Shown: positions 17,341 through 27,546 of the stretch, piece by piece
Layout: each line of letters opens with the position of its first letter
Numbering within the stretch: position 1 is the first letter of the stretch
Assembly: GCA_025934735.1 (NCBI GenBank)
Contig: JAICWP010000002.1
Coordinates: forward strand, 1 to 64,000
DNA length: 64,000 nucleotides
DNA from: Terriglobales bacterium
Lineage (GTDB): Bacteria > Acidobacteriota > Terriglobia > Terriglobales > Acidobacteriaceae
Reading direction: 5' to 3'
Notes under the pieces: model-generated
What the model was told of the DNA's origin: nothing
Seen by the model: only the letters and a program-made list of their open reading frames with translations
Databases searched by the model: none
Made by a program: the position numbers and the translations under genes

Positions 17341-17841
17341 ATGCGTCATCTCAAAGCAGGATGGAAACTGGGCAGGAACACCAGCCACCGTCGCGCCTTG
17401 CTGCGCAACCTGGTGACTTCGCTCATCATGGAAGAGCGGATTGAGACCACGGTGGTCAAGGCAAAAGCCATGCGCCCGCACGTGGAGAAGATGATCACGC
17501 TGGGCAAGCGTGGCGATCTGGCGGCACGCCGCCAGGCCGGCGCCTACCTGATGACTCGCGCGGCCGTGGACAAGCTGTTCGAGCTTTCACCGCGTTTCGG
17601 CGATCGCGAAGGCGGCTATCTGCGCATCGTTCGCACCGGGTGGCAAAAAGGCGACGGCGCCGAAAAGGCATTCATCGAACTTCTGGGAGCCGAGCGCGTG
17701 GTCGAGGAAAAGCGCCAGAAACGCGCCGAACTGCGCGCCAAACGCGCTGCCGAGGCCAAGAAGGCGATGGAAGAAGCGCAGGCCCAGCAACAAGCCGAGG
17801 GCGGCGGCGAACCACCGGCCGGAGGGGAAGAGAAGGAATAG
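17341..17841 (+). CDS. rplQ: 50S ribosomal protein L17
   Basis: L17 borders the peptide exit site. The start at 17341 is chosen because the family begins MRHLKAGWKLGRNTSHRRAL and GAAGGA lies just upstream; the open frame further left is repeat DNA. The core ends at about residue 120 (GYLRIVRTGWQKGDGAEKAF). The rest, to 166 aa, is an Ala/Glu/Lys-rich coiled-coil-like tail ending in acidic GGEEKE. Last gene of the superoperon. Confidence 0.95.
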   Translation: MRHLKAGWKLGRNTSHRRALLRNLVTSLIMEERIETTVVKAKAMRPHVEKMITLGKRGDLAARRQAGAYLMTRAAVDKLFELSPRFGDREGGYLRIVRTGWQKGDGAEKAFIELLGAERVVEEKRQKRAELRAKRAAEAKKAMEEAQAQQQAEGGGEPPAGGEEKE

Positions 17842-17883
17842 CGAGTACCGAGAGAATCCTTCTGCCAAGAGATAGTTTCCTGC

Positions 17884-17914
17884 GAACGCACCCGACCCGG
17901 GTGCGTTCTTTTTT
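17884..17914 (+). terminator. Intrinsic terminator of the ribosomal superoperon
   Basis: A perfect 10-bp stem, GAACGCACCC (17884-17893) with GGGTGCGTTC (17899-17908), closes a 5-base loop and is followed by six T residues. It lies 42 bases after the rplQ stop and just before the opposite-strand DinB-like gene. It is the clearest rho-independent terminator in the window. Confidence 0.92.
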
Positions 17915-17944
17915 GCTGAACGTCGATCCGGGCGAGGGAAGGCT

Positions 17945-18487
17945 CTAAGGAGAGCTGTGGCCGGTGCACTGCAGTACGCCAAGATAGGCGCTCCAAGGCC
18001 CCACCGCCTCGCGGTACTGGTGGGCCATAATCCTCGAAATCTGGTGAAGATGAGTCAGGTCATGAGCCGCCCAGGTGGCCAGCAGCTCTGAAAGAGTCAC
18101 CACACCCAGGGCAGGATGTTTTCCACGCCGCTCCAGGTCCTGCGGCCGCAGGTTCAACGCCCGAAGCTCGCCCAGATTCTCTGATCGCAATCGGGTAAAT
18201 TCATCCAAGAGCTGGCTTAGCGACTTACCCTGGCTCTCCCGAAGTTGAGCGAGCCGGTCAAACGGCACAAACATCTTTGCCTCGCCAAATTGCAGGATCA
18301 TTCGCGCGCGCGGCATCCAGTCCGTACGTTCGCCGTGGATCAGATGGCCAATCACATCGAATGCGGTCCAGGTGTTGTCCCCCTCATTTCGCGAGGTCCA
18401 GGCCTCGGGCAGATCACGCAAAAGCGCATTGAGAGCGGCCGGGGTGCGGGTGAGAAGCGAGAGCGTGTCTTGCAGGTCATGTCTCAT
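17945..18487 (-). CDS. DinB-like four-helix protein
   Basis: This 180-aa protein matches the DinB/DUF664-like superfamily of metal-binding four-helix bundles, whose members include thiol-dependent transferases and uncharacterised damage-induced proteins. The metal-ligand pattern is visible: His48 or His51 in VIGHLIHGERTDW, and His142, His146 and His148 in WAAHDLTHLHQI. It stands alone on the minus strand, convergent with the ribosomal operon. The substrate cannot be told from sequence. Confidence 0.8.
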   Translation of the reverse strand: MRHDLQDTLSLLTRTPAALNALLRDLPEAWTSRNEGDNTWTAFDVIGHLIHGERTDWMPRARMILQFGEAKMFVPFDRLAQLRESQGKSLSQLLDEFTRLRSENLGELRALNLRPQDLERRGKHPALGVVTLSELLATWAAHDLTHLHQISRIMAHQYREAVGPWSAYLGVLQCTGHSSP

Positions 18488-18683
18488 ACTGCTCCGTTTC
18501 CGAAATAGGGAGGTTTTAAAGCTCTGATGTGCGAACAGCCGAGGTGGTTTCGGATGTTTATGCAGCGGTTACATGTCGTTAACAACCAGCAAGAAAGGTA
18601 TTTAGCGAGCCGAGCACCAACGTACCTGTACCTTTCGCATCAACCCCTTCTCCTCTCATTGGCGCTAAACTTCGCCTAGAAGT

Positions 18684-19160
18684 ATGGCCGTTCAGAAAAA
18701 ATGGATCGGATTGGGCGTGGGCGGTCTACTCGTGCTCTATGCTCTGGGCACGCTGATCTGGCTCGCCAATCAGCCGCCAATTCTGTCGCGATCCGAACAG
18801 AAAGACCCGCTCTCCGGCTACCCCTTGGAGGTGCGCTTCAACCCCATTCGCGACCGTTCTCCGGAAAAGCCTGGCGACGAGATGATCACGGCTATGCAGC
18901 AAGGCAAGTGTCCGCAAGAACTCGCGGACTGGTTCAAAGATTACCGCCGGCAGTATGCCGTCTTCATCTGCAAGTCGGAAGAGCAGCACCCGCTGGTTTC
19001 TTGGTCGCTATTTGATCGCGAAGACGAACCGCCGCTCATCATTCTGCACTACCACGTGACCCGCCGCGATGGCCAAAGCACCTATCCTGAGGACCTCTGG
19101 GTCACCACCATGCAGAAAGACGGCCGATGGGTTGCTACCAAGTACGGCGCGTTGTACTAA
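18684..19160 (+). CDS. Small membrane-anchored protein of unknown function
   Basis: I do not recognise the family. The 158-aa protein starts with a single hydrophobic segment (about residues 7-28, IGLGVGGLLVLYALGTLIWL), followed by a soluble domain of mixed character (KYGALY at the end), presumably outside the membrane. The soluble part has two Cys residues about 20 apart (GKCPQELADW and FICKSEE) that could form a disulfide. Codon use looks like its neighbours. No partner is evident nearby. Confidence 0.6.
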   Translation: MAVQKKWIGLGVGGLLVLYALGTLIWLANQPPILSRSEQKDPLSGYPLEVRFNPIRDRSPEKPGDEMITAMQQGKCPQELADWFKDYRRQYAVFICKSEEQHPLVSWSLFDREDEPPLIILHYHVTRRDGQSTYPEDLWVTTMQKDGRWVATKYGALY

Positions 19161-19316
19161 GCGGGTTTCTAGCTCCGGCATCCCGCGTTGTCCTGAGGCC
19201 GTCCCAGCTCCAGTTTCATAAGCCAGCTTAAGCGGGTTGTGCACACGCCTTGTTGACTGCAGACGTGCTCGCCTGTGCAGTGAGCGCAACTCGCCTCGGG
19301 CGTGGTAAAAAGGCGC

Positions 19317-20603
19317 ATGGCTCCTCGCCCCAGTGAAGCCGGCTCTTCTGAAACCTCCCGCAACCTGTACGTTTTTGGCGCCACTTCCTTTTTTAATGAC
19401 ACCGCCAGCGAGATGGCCTATTGGATCGTGCCCGCCTTTCTGCTGAGCCTGGGCGCCGGGCCGGCCAAGCTGGGGCTGATCGAGGGCGTGGCGGAGAGTG
19501 TCTCCTCTTTCGCCAAGCTCTTTTCCGGGCTGCTTACGGATCGCGTGCGGCAGCGCAAGCCGCTGGTGGTCTTCGGCTATACAGTGGCCAACGTCCTCAA
19601 ACCGGTGCTGGCGGTAACCACCGCGTGGTGGCAGGTGCTGCTGGTCCGCTTTGGCGACCGGCTGGCCAAGGGGGTGCGCGGCGCGCCCCGGGACGTGATG
19701 CTGGCTGAATCGGTGCCGCGGGAGAAGATTGGCTCCGCCTTCGGGCTGTTGCAGGCCATGGACTCGGCGGGCGCCATTGCTGGCCCGCTGTTGGCGCTGT
19801 GGCTCCTGGTGCATTTTAGCTTTCGCGGCGTCTTCTGGACGGCCGCTGTGCCCGGCGCACTGGCGATTCTGGTGGCGGTTTTCGGCATTCGCGAGACCGG
19901 AACACCGCAGCCACGGCATGGCTCCGAAGTTGCTCCGGAGGCAAATGATCCTCGGACCGCAAGTCCGTCAGCGGAAGCAATTGCCACTGAGCCTCCGTCC
20001 CTGCAGGGACTCGCGCGGCAACAAGCCGCGGTTCACCTGCCTGCGAGCTTTTACTACCTGCTGTTTGCGGTAGGGCTGTTCTCTTTAGGAAACTCCAGCG
20101 ACATGTTTCTGGTGCTGCGTGCGCATGACGCCGGCATCCCTACCCGGCACGCGCCGTTGTTGGGCCTGGTATTCAATGTGACTTATACCGCGCTGTCGTG
20201 GCCTGCGGGCCGGCTGGCGGATCGTCTTTCCAAGCGGGCCATTGCCGGCGCGGGATACCTGGTGTTTGCCGCCGTCTATTTTGTCTTTGCGCTGGCGCCT
20301 TCGCGGGCAGCGTTGTGGGCCGCCATGGCCTGCTACGGGCTGTTCTACGCACTCACCAATCCGGTGTTGCGTGCCCTGGTGGCAGACACAGCCGGAGCGA
20401 AAGTGCGCGGCCGCGCCTTCGGTATCTTCTTTTTCGTCACCAGCGTGGCCGCTCTGCTCTCCAGCATAATGACTGGAGAGTTATGGAAACACTACGGCGC
20501 ACAATTGCCATTTTATTTCTCAGCCGGTCTGGCGACGCTGGCCGCGGGAATGTTGCTGACGGTGGGATTATTTCAGCGGCAGGATGCTGAAAGAAGCAAT
20601 TAG
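19317..20603 (+). CDS. MFS transporter
   Basis: Major facilitator superfamily permease with twelve predicted membrane segments. The first loop has FFNDTASEMAYWIVPAFLLS and the 2-3 loop GLLTDRVRQRKPLV. KGVRGAPRDVMLAESV lies between TM4 and TM5. This subgroup is often annotated as a drug or sugar exporter; the substrate is unknown. ATG 19317 is preferred over GTG 19302. The central cytoplasmic loop (about residues 200-240) is encoded by DNA with three perfect small hairpins. The 3' end overlaps the convergent VanZ-like gene by 4 bases. Confidence 0.85.
   Translation: MAPRPSEAGSSETSRNLYVFGATSFFNDTASEMAYWIVPAFLLSLGAGPAKLGLIEGVAESVSSFAKLFSGLLTDRVRQRKPLVVFGYTVANVLKPVLAVTTAWWQVLLVRFGDRLAKGVRGAPRDVMLAESVPREKIGSAFGLLQAMDSAGAIAGPLLALWLLVHFSFRGVFWTAAVPGALAILVAVFGIRETGTPQPRHGSEVAPEANDPRTASPSAEAIATEPPSLQGLARQQAAVHLPASFYYLLFAVGLFSLGNSSDMFLVLRAHDAGIPTRHAPLLGLVFNVTYTALSWPAGRLADRLSKRAIAGAGYLVFAAVYFVFALAPSRAALWAAMACYGLFYALTNPVLRALVADTAGAKVRGRAFGIFFFVTSVAALLSSIMTGELWKHYGAQLPFYFSAGLATLAAGMLLTVGLFQRQDAERSN
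19953..20030. repeat. Three small palindromes inside the MFS gene
   Basis: CGGAC-CGCAA-GTCCG (19953-19967), the perfect 14-base palindrome GTCCCTGCAGGGAC (19997-20010) and CGCGGC-AACAA-GCCGCG (20014-20030) follow one another within the loop linking the two halves of the transporter. GTCCCTGCAGGGAC resembles the GTCCCTCCGGGAC core of the element at 58468-58638. They may be a repeat that entered the reading frame without breaking it. Confidence 0.5.
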
Positions 20604-21133
20604 CTTCCGCCGACGGTTACCGTGGATTTCTCTCCAAGTTGTCCGGCTCGCCGTTTCCGCAGCACGACGAACAGGAACAACTGCACCAGCAGCGCCGCGC
20701 TGCTGTCCAGGTACACGTCATGAATGCTCCCGGTGCGGGAAGGCAGGAACGTCTGGTGCCATTCGTCCAGACTGGCCACCGCGGCGGTCATGAAGAACGC
20801 TATGACGGCCCAGGAAAACGCCCACGCCTCGGCGCCAGAACGCAGCGTAGCCCGCCACGCGCGGAACAAGAGCCAACTCAGCACCGCATACCCAGTAAAG
20901 TGCCCCACTTCGCGCAGCGCGGTGTTCACCCAGCTTACGCCCGACGAACTGACTGCTCCCAGTAACCAGCCTACAACCTGGTACAACACGTGCCCTGTGT
21001 TCTGGAAAGACAACCAGGGAGTGGACTCGATCGCAATCAGGATCATCCACACGATGGCCGGGGTCCACTCACGCCAGGGAAACTTGGTCTGCTGGGAAAC
21101 AGGCTTCACGGAACTGATGGGAAGTTGCTGCAC
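20600..21133 (-). CDS. VanZ-like membrane protein
   Basis: A 177-aa protein with about four to five hydrophobic segments that resembles the VanZ-like family, small membrane proteins often found near cell-wall or polysaccharide genes and linked in one case to teicoplanin resistance. Family-like features are the REVGHFTGYAVLSWLLFRAW segment and DEWHQTFLPSRTGSIHDVYL with its conserved E, H, R and D positions. The stop overlaps the end of the convergent MFS gene. Function here is unknown. Confidence 0.75.
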   Translation of the reverse strand: MQQLPISSVKPVSQQTKFPWREWTPAIVWMILIAIESTPWLSFQNTGHVLYQVVGWLLGAVSSSGVSWVNTALREVGHFTGYAVLSWLLFRAWRATLRSGAEAWAFSWAVIAFFMTAAVASLDEWHQTFLPSRTGSIHDVYLDSSAALLVQLFLFVVLRKRRAGQLGEKSTVTVGGS

Positions 21134-21182
21134 GTTTCAGGATAGCATTTGGCAAATGCTAAACGGCTCAGTGCTGCCTTGC

Positions 21183-22759
<1,577 letters not shown>

Positions 22760-22847
22760 ATCGCGGCTGGAGCGCGCCAAAACCTTGCCGCTGCTGCTGT
22801 TTACTCGTCTATCCCGATCAGCGGCAGCGCCGAACGCTGGTATCACT

Positions 22848-25253
22848 TCATGCCAGCGGTGGCCGGTTTTGGTGGGTATAAAGCTGCTGGCGCCGAATCG
22901 AGGTTACGCACACTCCCGCCAAGATTCCCCAGCTCAACATCAACAGCCAGGGGTAGCCCGCTGGACGATAGGAAAACTGCACCGTATTTTTTCCGGCTGC
23001 GACCCGCAGCGCGCGGAAAATGAAATCGCCACCGAATACTTCCGCGGGCCGGCCGTTGACCCGTGCTTTCCATCCTCGCGCCCAGCGGTCCGTAACCAGT
23101 AGCCAGCCGTCACCAGGGGAGTTCACCTGGAAATCCAGGTGGTTGGGTGTGTAGCGGAGCAGGTTCACCTGGACGCGCTCTGCCGCTGGCAGGCGCAGGA
23201 TGTCGCGAACGCCTTCGCCGTCTTGGGACGTTTGCAGGTTGTGTTCGCGAATCTTCGGCATGTCCTCGGGACGGTGGACCAGCGCCACCGGTGCTCCCAA
23301 CTCCTCGCTTCGCCGCACAAAGGCCGCGTAAAACGTGTCGGTGGGCGGAAGCAGAGCCGCGTCCCGCGCAAACCAGATGCGCTCGCTTCCGGTGCTCATG
23401 CCCAGCAGTACAGGATGACTGGGAAAGTCATCCTTAAACCGATTAGTCATTACATCGTAGCCGGTCAGGGTGGCAACCCGCATAGGGATATTGTGGTTGT
23501 TGTGGTAATTGTCAATCCACCGGGTAAATTCCAGGTCGCGGTGCAAGCCTTTCGGCGTCTGATCCAGCTTGCCGTCATGGGCGGCATTGATGTTATCCCA
23601 CACCGCGCGGGCCCGAATGTTGCCGGAAACGGTTGCCCGGCTCGCCAGGCTGAAGCTGGTCAATCCATCCACGACCGCAAGCGCAACCAGCATGACCGGC
23701 AGAACGCGCCGCGCTCTCGGAATGCAAAGCGCGAGAAGTGCAATCGCGATCGTTCCCAGCCAAGAAACAGCGAAGAACGCGGTTGCTCTCTGAAACAGCG
23801 GTCCCCGGTTGGAGATATTCAGGACCACGTGAGCGTAAGCCGCGCCCGCTGCGGCTGTGGTAATCAGCGCGGCTGCCAGCAAGCGCCGGAAAGTGCGCTT
23901 CGACCCGCCGTTCAGCGCTGCCTGAACGTGCTGCATGCCAAGCATCGCGAGCACAACTACACACATCATGGCATAGGCGCGAAATTCTCCCGGATGGCGG
24001 AAATAGCGAGTGGGCGGAACATGATCATAGAGCCAGCCCCGGACCGGCGTCTGGCCACCAGCGGCGCAGAGCACGGCAAACATGCTGATGCCCAGCAGCC
24101 ACCAGCGCCAGGCCGAAACCGGACGTTCTAAAAACGCGAACAAGGCCAGCACGGGAATGAGCGCGCCTAGGTAAATGTTGGTGAACGCTCCGTCCGTGGT
24201 AGGCCAGAGGCGGGTGTAATAAATGTTTATGTTGTCCAGGTAGGTGCTGCTGAAAGTGGCGAGCGCCCCTGGCGGCATGGGCATGGAATTGATGGCGTCC
24301 TCGCGCGCCCGCGGTCCAACCCGGTTGCTGTAGCCGTATCCTTCGGAGAAGAAGGCCACGTAGGACGGGGCCAGAATGGCGGTGCCAACCAACGCCACCA
24401 ATACCAAGGACGCCAGGCACAGTGCCAGTCGCCGCAGCGTGCTGGCTGAATTTTCGGCAGCTTCCGCCGGAACCCGATCGGCACACGCAAATCTGCCCGC
24501 TGCCCACAGGAACAGGAAGCCGGCCGTCAGGATAGTCAATTCCGGATAGCCCCCCAGCGCGGACACTCCCCACAATGCGCCGGCTTCCACTGCCGCCCAT
24601 AAGCGGCCAGTCCTGAGCGCAACATCAAAACGCCAGAGGATCCAGGGAATCCAAGCAAAGGAGTAAATATGGGACGTGTGTCCAGCATGTCCGGTGTAAA
24701 AGCCGCAGAACATGACCCCCAGCGCGATGGCGAGAGCCGCCCAAGGCCGCAGGTCGAAAGAACGCGCTAGGAGAAAAACGCCCACTCCGCCCAGATACCA
24801 GAACAGAAGCACGTAGGCGCTGAAGGCGGTCTCGGTTCCGCCCCCGATGGCTCCTACAAATATCGCCAGCGGAGAGGTAGCCCCGAATTCGGGCTCTGCA
24901 TAGTCGGGACTTCCCGCGCTGGACCAGAGGTTCCAGCGGAGGATTTTTCCGGCGCGAGCGTGATCAGCCACCAGCGTGAACGCGGGAGCGAAGAATCCTT
25001 CCGCGTCCCAGACCAGAGTGTTCTCTCCGGTAACCAATTTTATGTTGCCAACCAGAAGTACTGCTGCCAGGGCACACAATGCCAACACGGATGAAACGAG
25101 CAAACTGCCGGCAAACTTCCGATCAGCAACGCCGGCGCTCTCCATCACATCCGCACCTGCCTGTGCCGCCGACTTTACGTCCAAAGAAGCCCCCGAACCG
25201 CACCGCATTGCAACGAGTTGTACGCCAGCCCGTGCGCCCCGGTCAATCTGCAT
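22848..25253 (-). CDS. YfhO-like large membrane protein
   Basis: This 801-aa protein has about a dozen membrane segments and a C-terminal soluble domain, the layout of the YfhO family (GT-C-like membrane proteins thought to act in sugar transfer to wall or lipid polymers). An early loop has WDAEGFFAPAFTLVADHARA and RWNLWSSAGSPDY. A further loop has YSNRVGPRAREDAINS. The C-terminal domain ends in a VNSPGDGWLLVTDRWARGW beta fold typical of YfhO ends. The ATG at 25145 (10 residues before TM1) is a good alternative start. It diverges from the GT-C gene at 25329. Confidence 0.75.
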   Translation of the reverse strand: MQIDRGARAGVQLVAMRCGSGASLDVKSAAQAGADVMESAGVADRKFAGSLLVSSVLALCALAAVLLVGNIKLVTGENTLVWDAEGFFAPAFTLVADHARAGKILRWNLWSSAGSPDYAEPEFGATSPLAIFVGAIGGGTETAFSAYVLLFWYLGGVGVFLLARSFDLRPWAALAIALGVMFCGFYTGHAGHTSHIYSFAWIPWILWRFDVALRTGRLWAAVEAGALWGVSALGGYPELTILTAGFLFLWAAGRFACADRVPAEAAENSASTLRRLALCLASLVLVALVGTAILAPSYVAFFSEGYGYSNRVGPRAREDAINSMPMPPGALATFSSTYLDNINIYYTRLWPTTDGAFTNIYLGALIPVLALFAFLERPVSAWRWWLLGISMFAVLCAAGGQTPVRGWLYDHVPPTRYFRHPGEFRAYAMMCVVVLAMLGMQHVQAALNGGSKRTFRRLLAAALITTAAAGAAYAHVVLNISNRGPLFQRATAFFAVSWLGTIAIALLALCIPRARRVLPVMLVALAVVDGLTSFSLASRATVSGNIRARAVWDNINAAHDGKLDQTPKGLHRDLEFTRWIDNYHNNHNIPMRVATLTGYDVMTNRFKDDFPSHPVLLGMSTGSERIWFARDAALLPPTDTFYAAFVRRSEELGAPVALVHRPEDMPKIREHNLQTSQDGEGVRDILRLPAAERVQVNLLRYTPNHLDFQVNSPGDGWLLVTDRWARGWKARVNGRPAEVFGGDFIFRALRVAAGKNTVQFSYRPAGYPWLLMLSWGILAGVCVTSIRRQQLYTHQNRPPLA

Positions 25254-25328
25254 TCCGCCCGCGGCCCGGGAAAGCAGTAGCTCCTGCCTTGACGGCGCAA
25301 GCGCGCTCCGTCACAATGCAGATTCTCC

Positions 25329-27020
25329 GTGACAGACTTGTCGTCTACCAAGCCAGCAGCTTCGCCCTGGAAATGGCTGGTCCCCGGCGCCATTGCTGCC
25401 TTCCTGGTAGCCTATTGCGTCCTCGTTTCTCCTAAAAAGCCGGTGTGGTTCGATGAGGTAATTACCTGGATCATCGCGACTGACCCCTCGCTGCGACACA
25501 GCATTTCGAACCCGATCGATGTAGCCCCCACCTATTACATTCTGGTCCAACTCTGGCGTCACATATTCGGCAGCAGCCTATTGGCGCTGCGGCTGCTGTC
25601 GTGTTTCGGTTTTTCCGTAGCCGTATTTGCGTCATGGACGGCGCTGCGACGGAGCTTCAGCGTGGCCGCGACCGCGTTCGCGCATGTGGCGGTCTTTTGC
25701 ACCTCGACTGTCGTGTTATACGAAAATGTGGAACTCCGGTTTTATGGCGTCCTGACCAGTCTGGTGGCGCTTGCCGTTCTCCTGTACGCTCGCCTGGCGG
25801 CGCCGGCGAAGCCCTCCACGAAACTGCTTGTCACAACCGGACTGTGTCACGCGGCGCTCGTGCTCTGCCACATCTATGGCCTGCTGTACAGCGGAACGAT
25901 ATTAGCTGCCCTCGTGATGTTCGACCTATTCTGCGGTAAGTTGCGCATACGGACCTATGCTGCGATCATGGCCGGCTGGCTCCCGTTCTTGTTCCGAATA
26001 ATTCCGCTGTTTCACCTCATCCGGATAGGCCGGACTCACAGCTGGCGGCATGCTCCTCGTGTTGGTGATTTGCTCTCGGTATATGCCTGGCCGGCCCTAC
26101 CGTTCTTGGTTGGCGTAGTCTGTTTGGTCCTGCTGCTATTCAATAACGGAGGCAAGCAGTCACGGCGGCCGGCAATCCGGATGCTGTTTTTGGCTCTTGG
26201 CGCGCTCTCGCTTGCCGCAGTTGTTCTGGGTGGCAGTGACACCCACTGGAATGCGGCCACTCTCATTGTGCTCGCCATTACGGCGGTGCTGGCGTGGCAG
26301 CTGCCGACGGGCGGTCAGCCCGGAAGGAACCCATTGTTGTACCTCGCGGGAGCATTACTTAGCTTCCCGCTCCTAGTCTTCCTGTGTGCCCAATTTATCC
26401 CTCCTATGTTCGAGGCACGGTATTTTCTCCCCACCATCTTCGCGATGGTCATTTTGCTGGCAGCCTTCTTTGAGAATGCCATTACCTGGTTTGAGGCCGG
26501 AACACGTATGCACCGGGTCGCGTTTACCGCTGGGTTCATTAGCCTTCTGATAGCTCCCCTTTATGGCGCGGTCCGCCTCTCGGCCAAAGATGCGCCTGCC
26601 GACAGTGTTAGCCCTTCCAAACTACATCAATTAGCTCCTGACGGATTGCCAATTGCAGTGGAGGACGGCTTTACGTTTCTGCCTTTATATCTCCAGGAAC
26701 GTGGTAGCGCACGAAGATATGTGTATGTTCTCAATCGCAAAGCGACGGAGGCGACCCGCTCCAATGTCGCCGTAATCAACTATGACCAGTTGGAACGTCT
26801 TCAGGCCTATGGCTATCTTAGAGATCACGTCGTAGCCCAGCAGGCGTTTCTGGCGGATAACCCCAATTTCCTCGTGCTGCACAAGCCCGGGTATGCCTGG
26901 TTTGACTCGGTCCTGGCCAATAACCCTGTCTATAAATGGCGAAAGCTCGGGGACGTGAACGGCTCCGAACTCATAATTGTAGGGCGAACAAAAGAATCCG
27001 TCGCCAAGTCCATTCAGTAA
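25329..27020 (+). CDS. GT-C type glycosyltransferase, multi-pass membrane protein
   Basis: A 563-aa membrane protein with about 11-13 hydrophobic segments. Its first loop has KKPVWFDEVITWIIATDPSL, with the acidic Asp-Glu pair that GT-C transferases of the dolichyl- or undecaprenyl-phosphate sugar type carry at this position, and it resembles the GT39-like group. The C-terminal 150 residues are soluble (from about SAKDAPADS). The start is GTG at 25329. It faces the YfhO-like gene, and both presumably work on an envelope or exported glycan; donor and acceptor are unknown. Confidence 0.7.
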   Translation: MTDLSSTKPAASPWKWLVPGAIAAFLVAYCVLVSPKKPVWFDEVITWIIATDPSLRHSISNPIDVAPTYYILVQLWRHIFGSSLLALRLLSCFGFSVAVFASWTALRRSFSVAATAFAHVAVFCTSTVVLYENVELRFYGVLTSLVALAVLLYARLAAPAKPSTKLLVTTGLCHAALVLCHIYGLLYSGTILAALVMFDLFCGKLRIRTYAAIMAGWLPFLFRIIPLFHLIRIGRTHSWRHAPRVGDLLSVYAWPALPFLVGVVCLVLLLFNNGGKQSRRPAIRMLFLALGALSLAAVVLGGSDTHWNAATLIVLAITAVLAWQLPTGGQPGRNPLLYLAGALLSFPLLVFLCAQFIPPMFEARYFLPTIFAMVILLAAFFENAITWFEAGTRMHRVAFTAGFISLLIAPLYGAVRLSAKDAPADSVSPSKLHQLAPDGLPIAVEDGFTFLPLYLQERGSARRYVYVLNRKATEATRSNVAVINYDQLERLQAYGYLRDHVVAQQAFLADNPNFLVLHKPGYAWFDSVLANNPVYKWRKLGDVNGSELIIVGRTKESVAKSIQ

Positions 27021-27546
27021 GACGAAGGAGCCTTGCACCTGGGGTCAAGTAAAATCGGGCACCCTGGCAGTAGAGCTGGGAGAACCAGGTACGCAATAGC
27101 GCCCAACCCGATGAACCTATCCGAACCGCAGTTCTTATTCTCGGCACTCCGAGATTGTCCGCCTACTTGCACTTGCTCCTCCATGGCCAAATCGAACTGG
27201 GATATTCGCATTCCCCCGAAGATGCTGAACATCTAAGCGTACCCGTAAACTTCGGCATTGGCTCGGAAGGACTGAACGCAGTTCTCGCAGGTATCGTTGT
27301 AGGGCTCGCAGTATCCAGGTTATGGTCTGCGCCTTCATGGCGAGCCCTCTGCATAGCTTCCGCAGGTTCGCTCCTGATTTCGCCTCCACCCTTCAGTTTT
27401 TCTACCAGGCTGCAGGAGCCGAAGCGGTATCGGATTGCGTGTCGCATGAGTCTACGGGGTCACCGTTTGGCGGATGGAGCCCCAGTCGTCCTCAGCTTCG
27501 AACTGACGCAGCTTCAGTTACTTGCGCCACGTGATATTTTTGGTGG
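27021..27546. other. 526-base gap with no convincing gene
   Basis: The stretch between the two membrane transferases has several short open frames on both strands (for example a 143-residue one at 27155-27586). None shows a recognisable domain, membrane pattern or ribosome binding site, and codon use is irregular. GC looks lower than in the ribosomal region. It may be eroded remains of a lost gene; I cannot name a parent. Confidence 0.4.
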
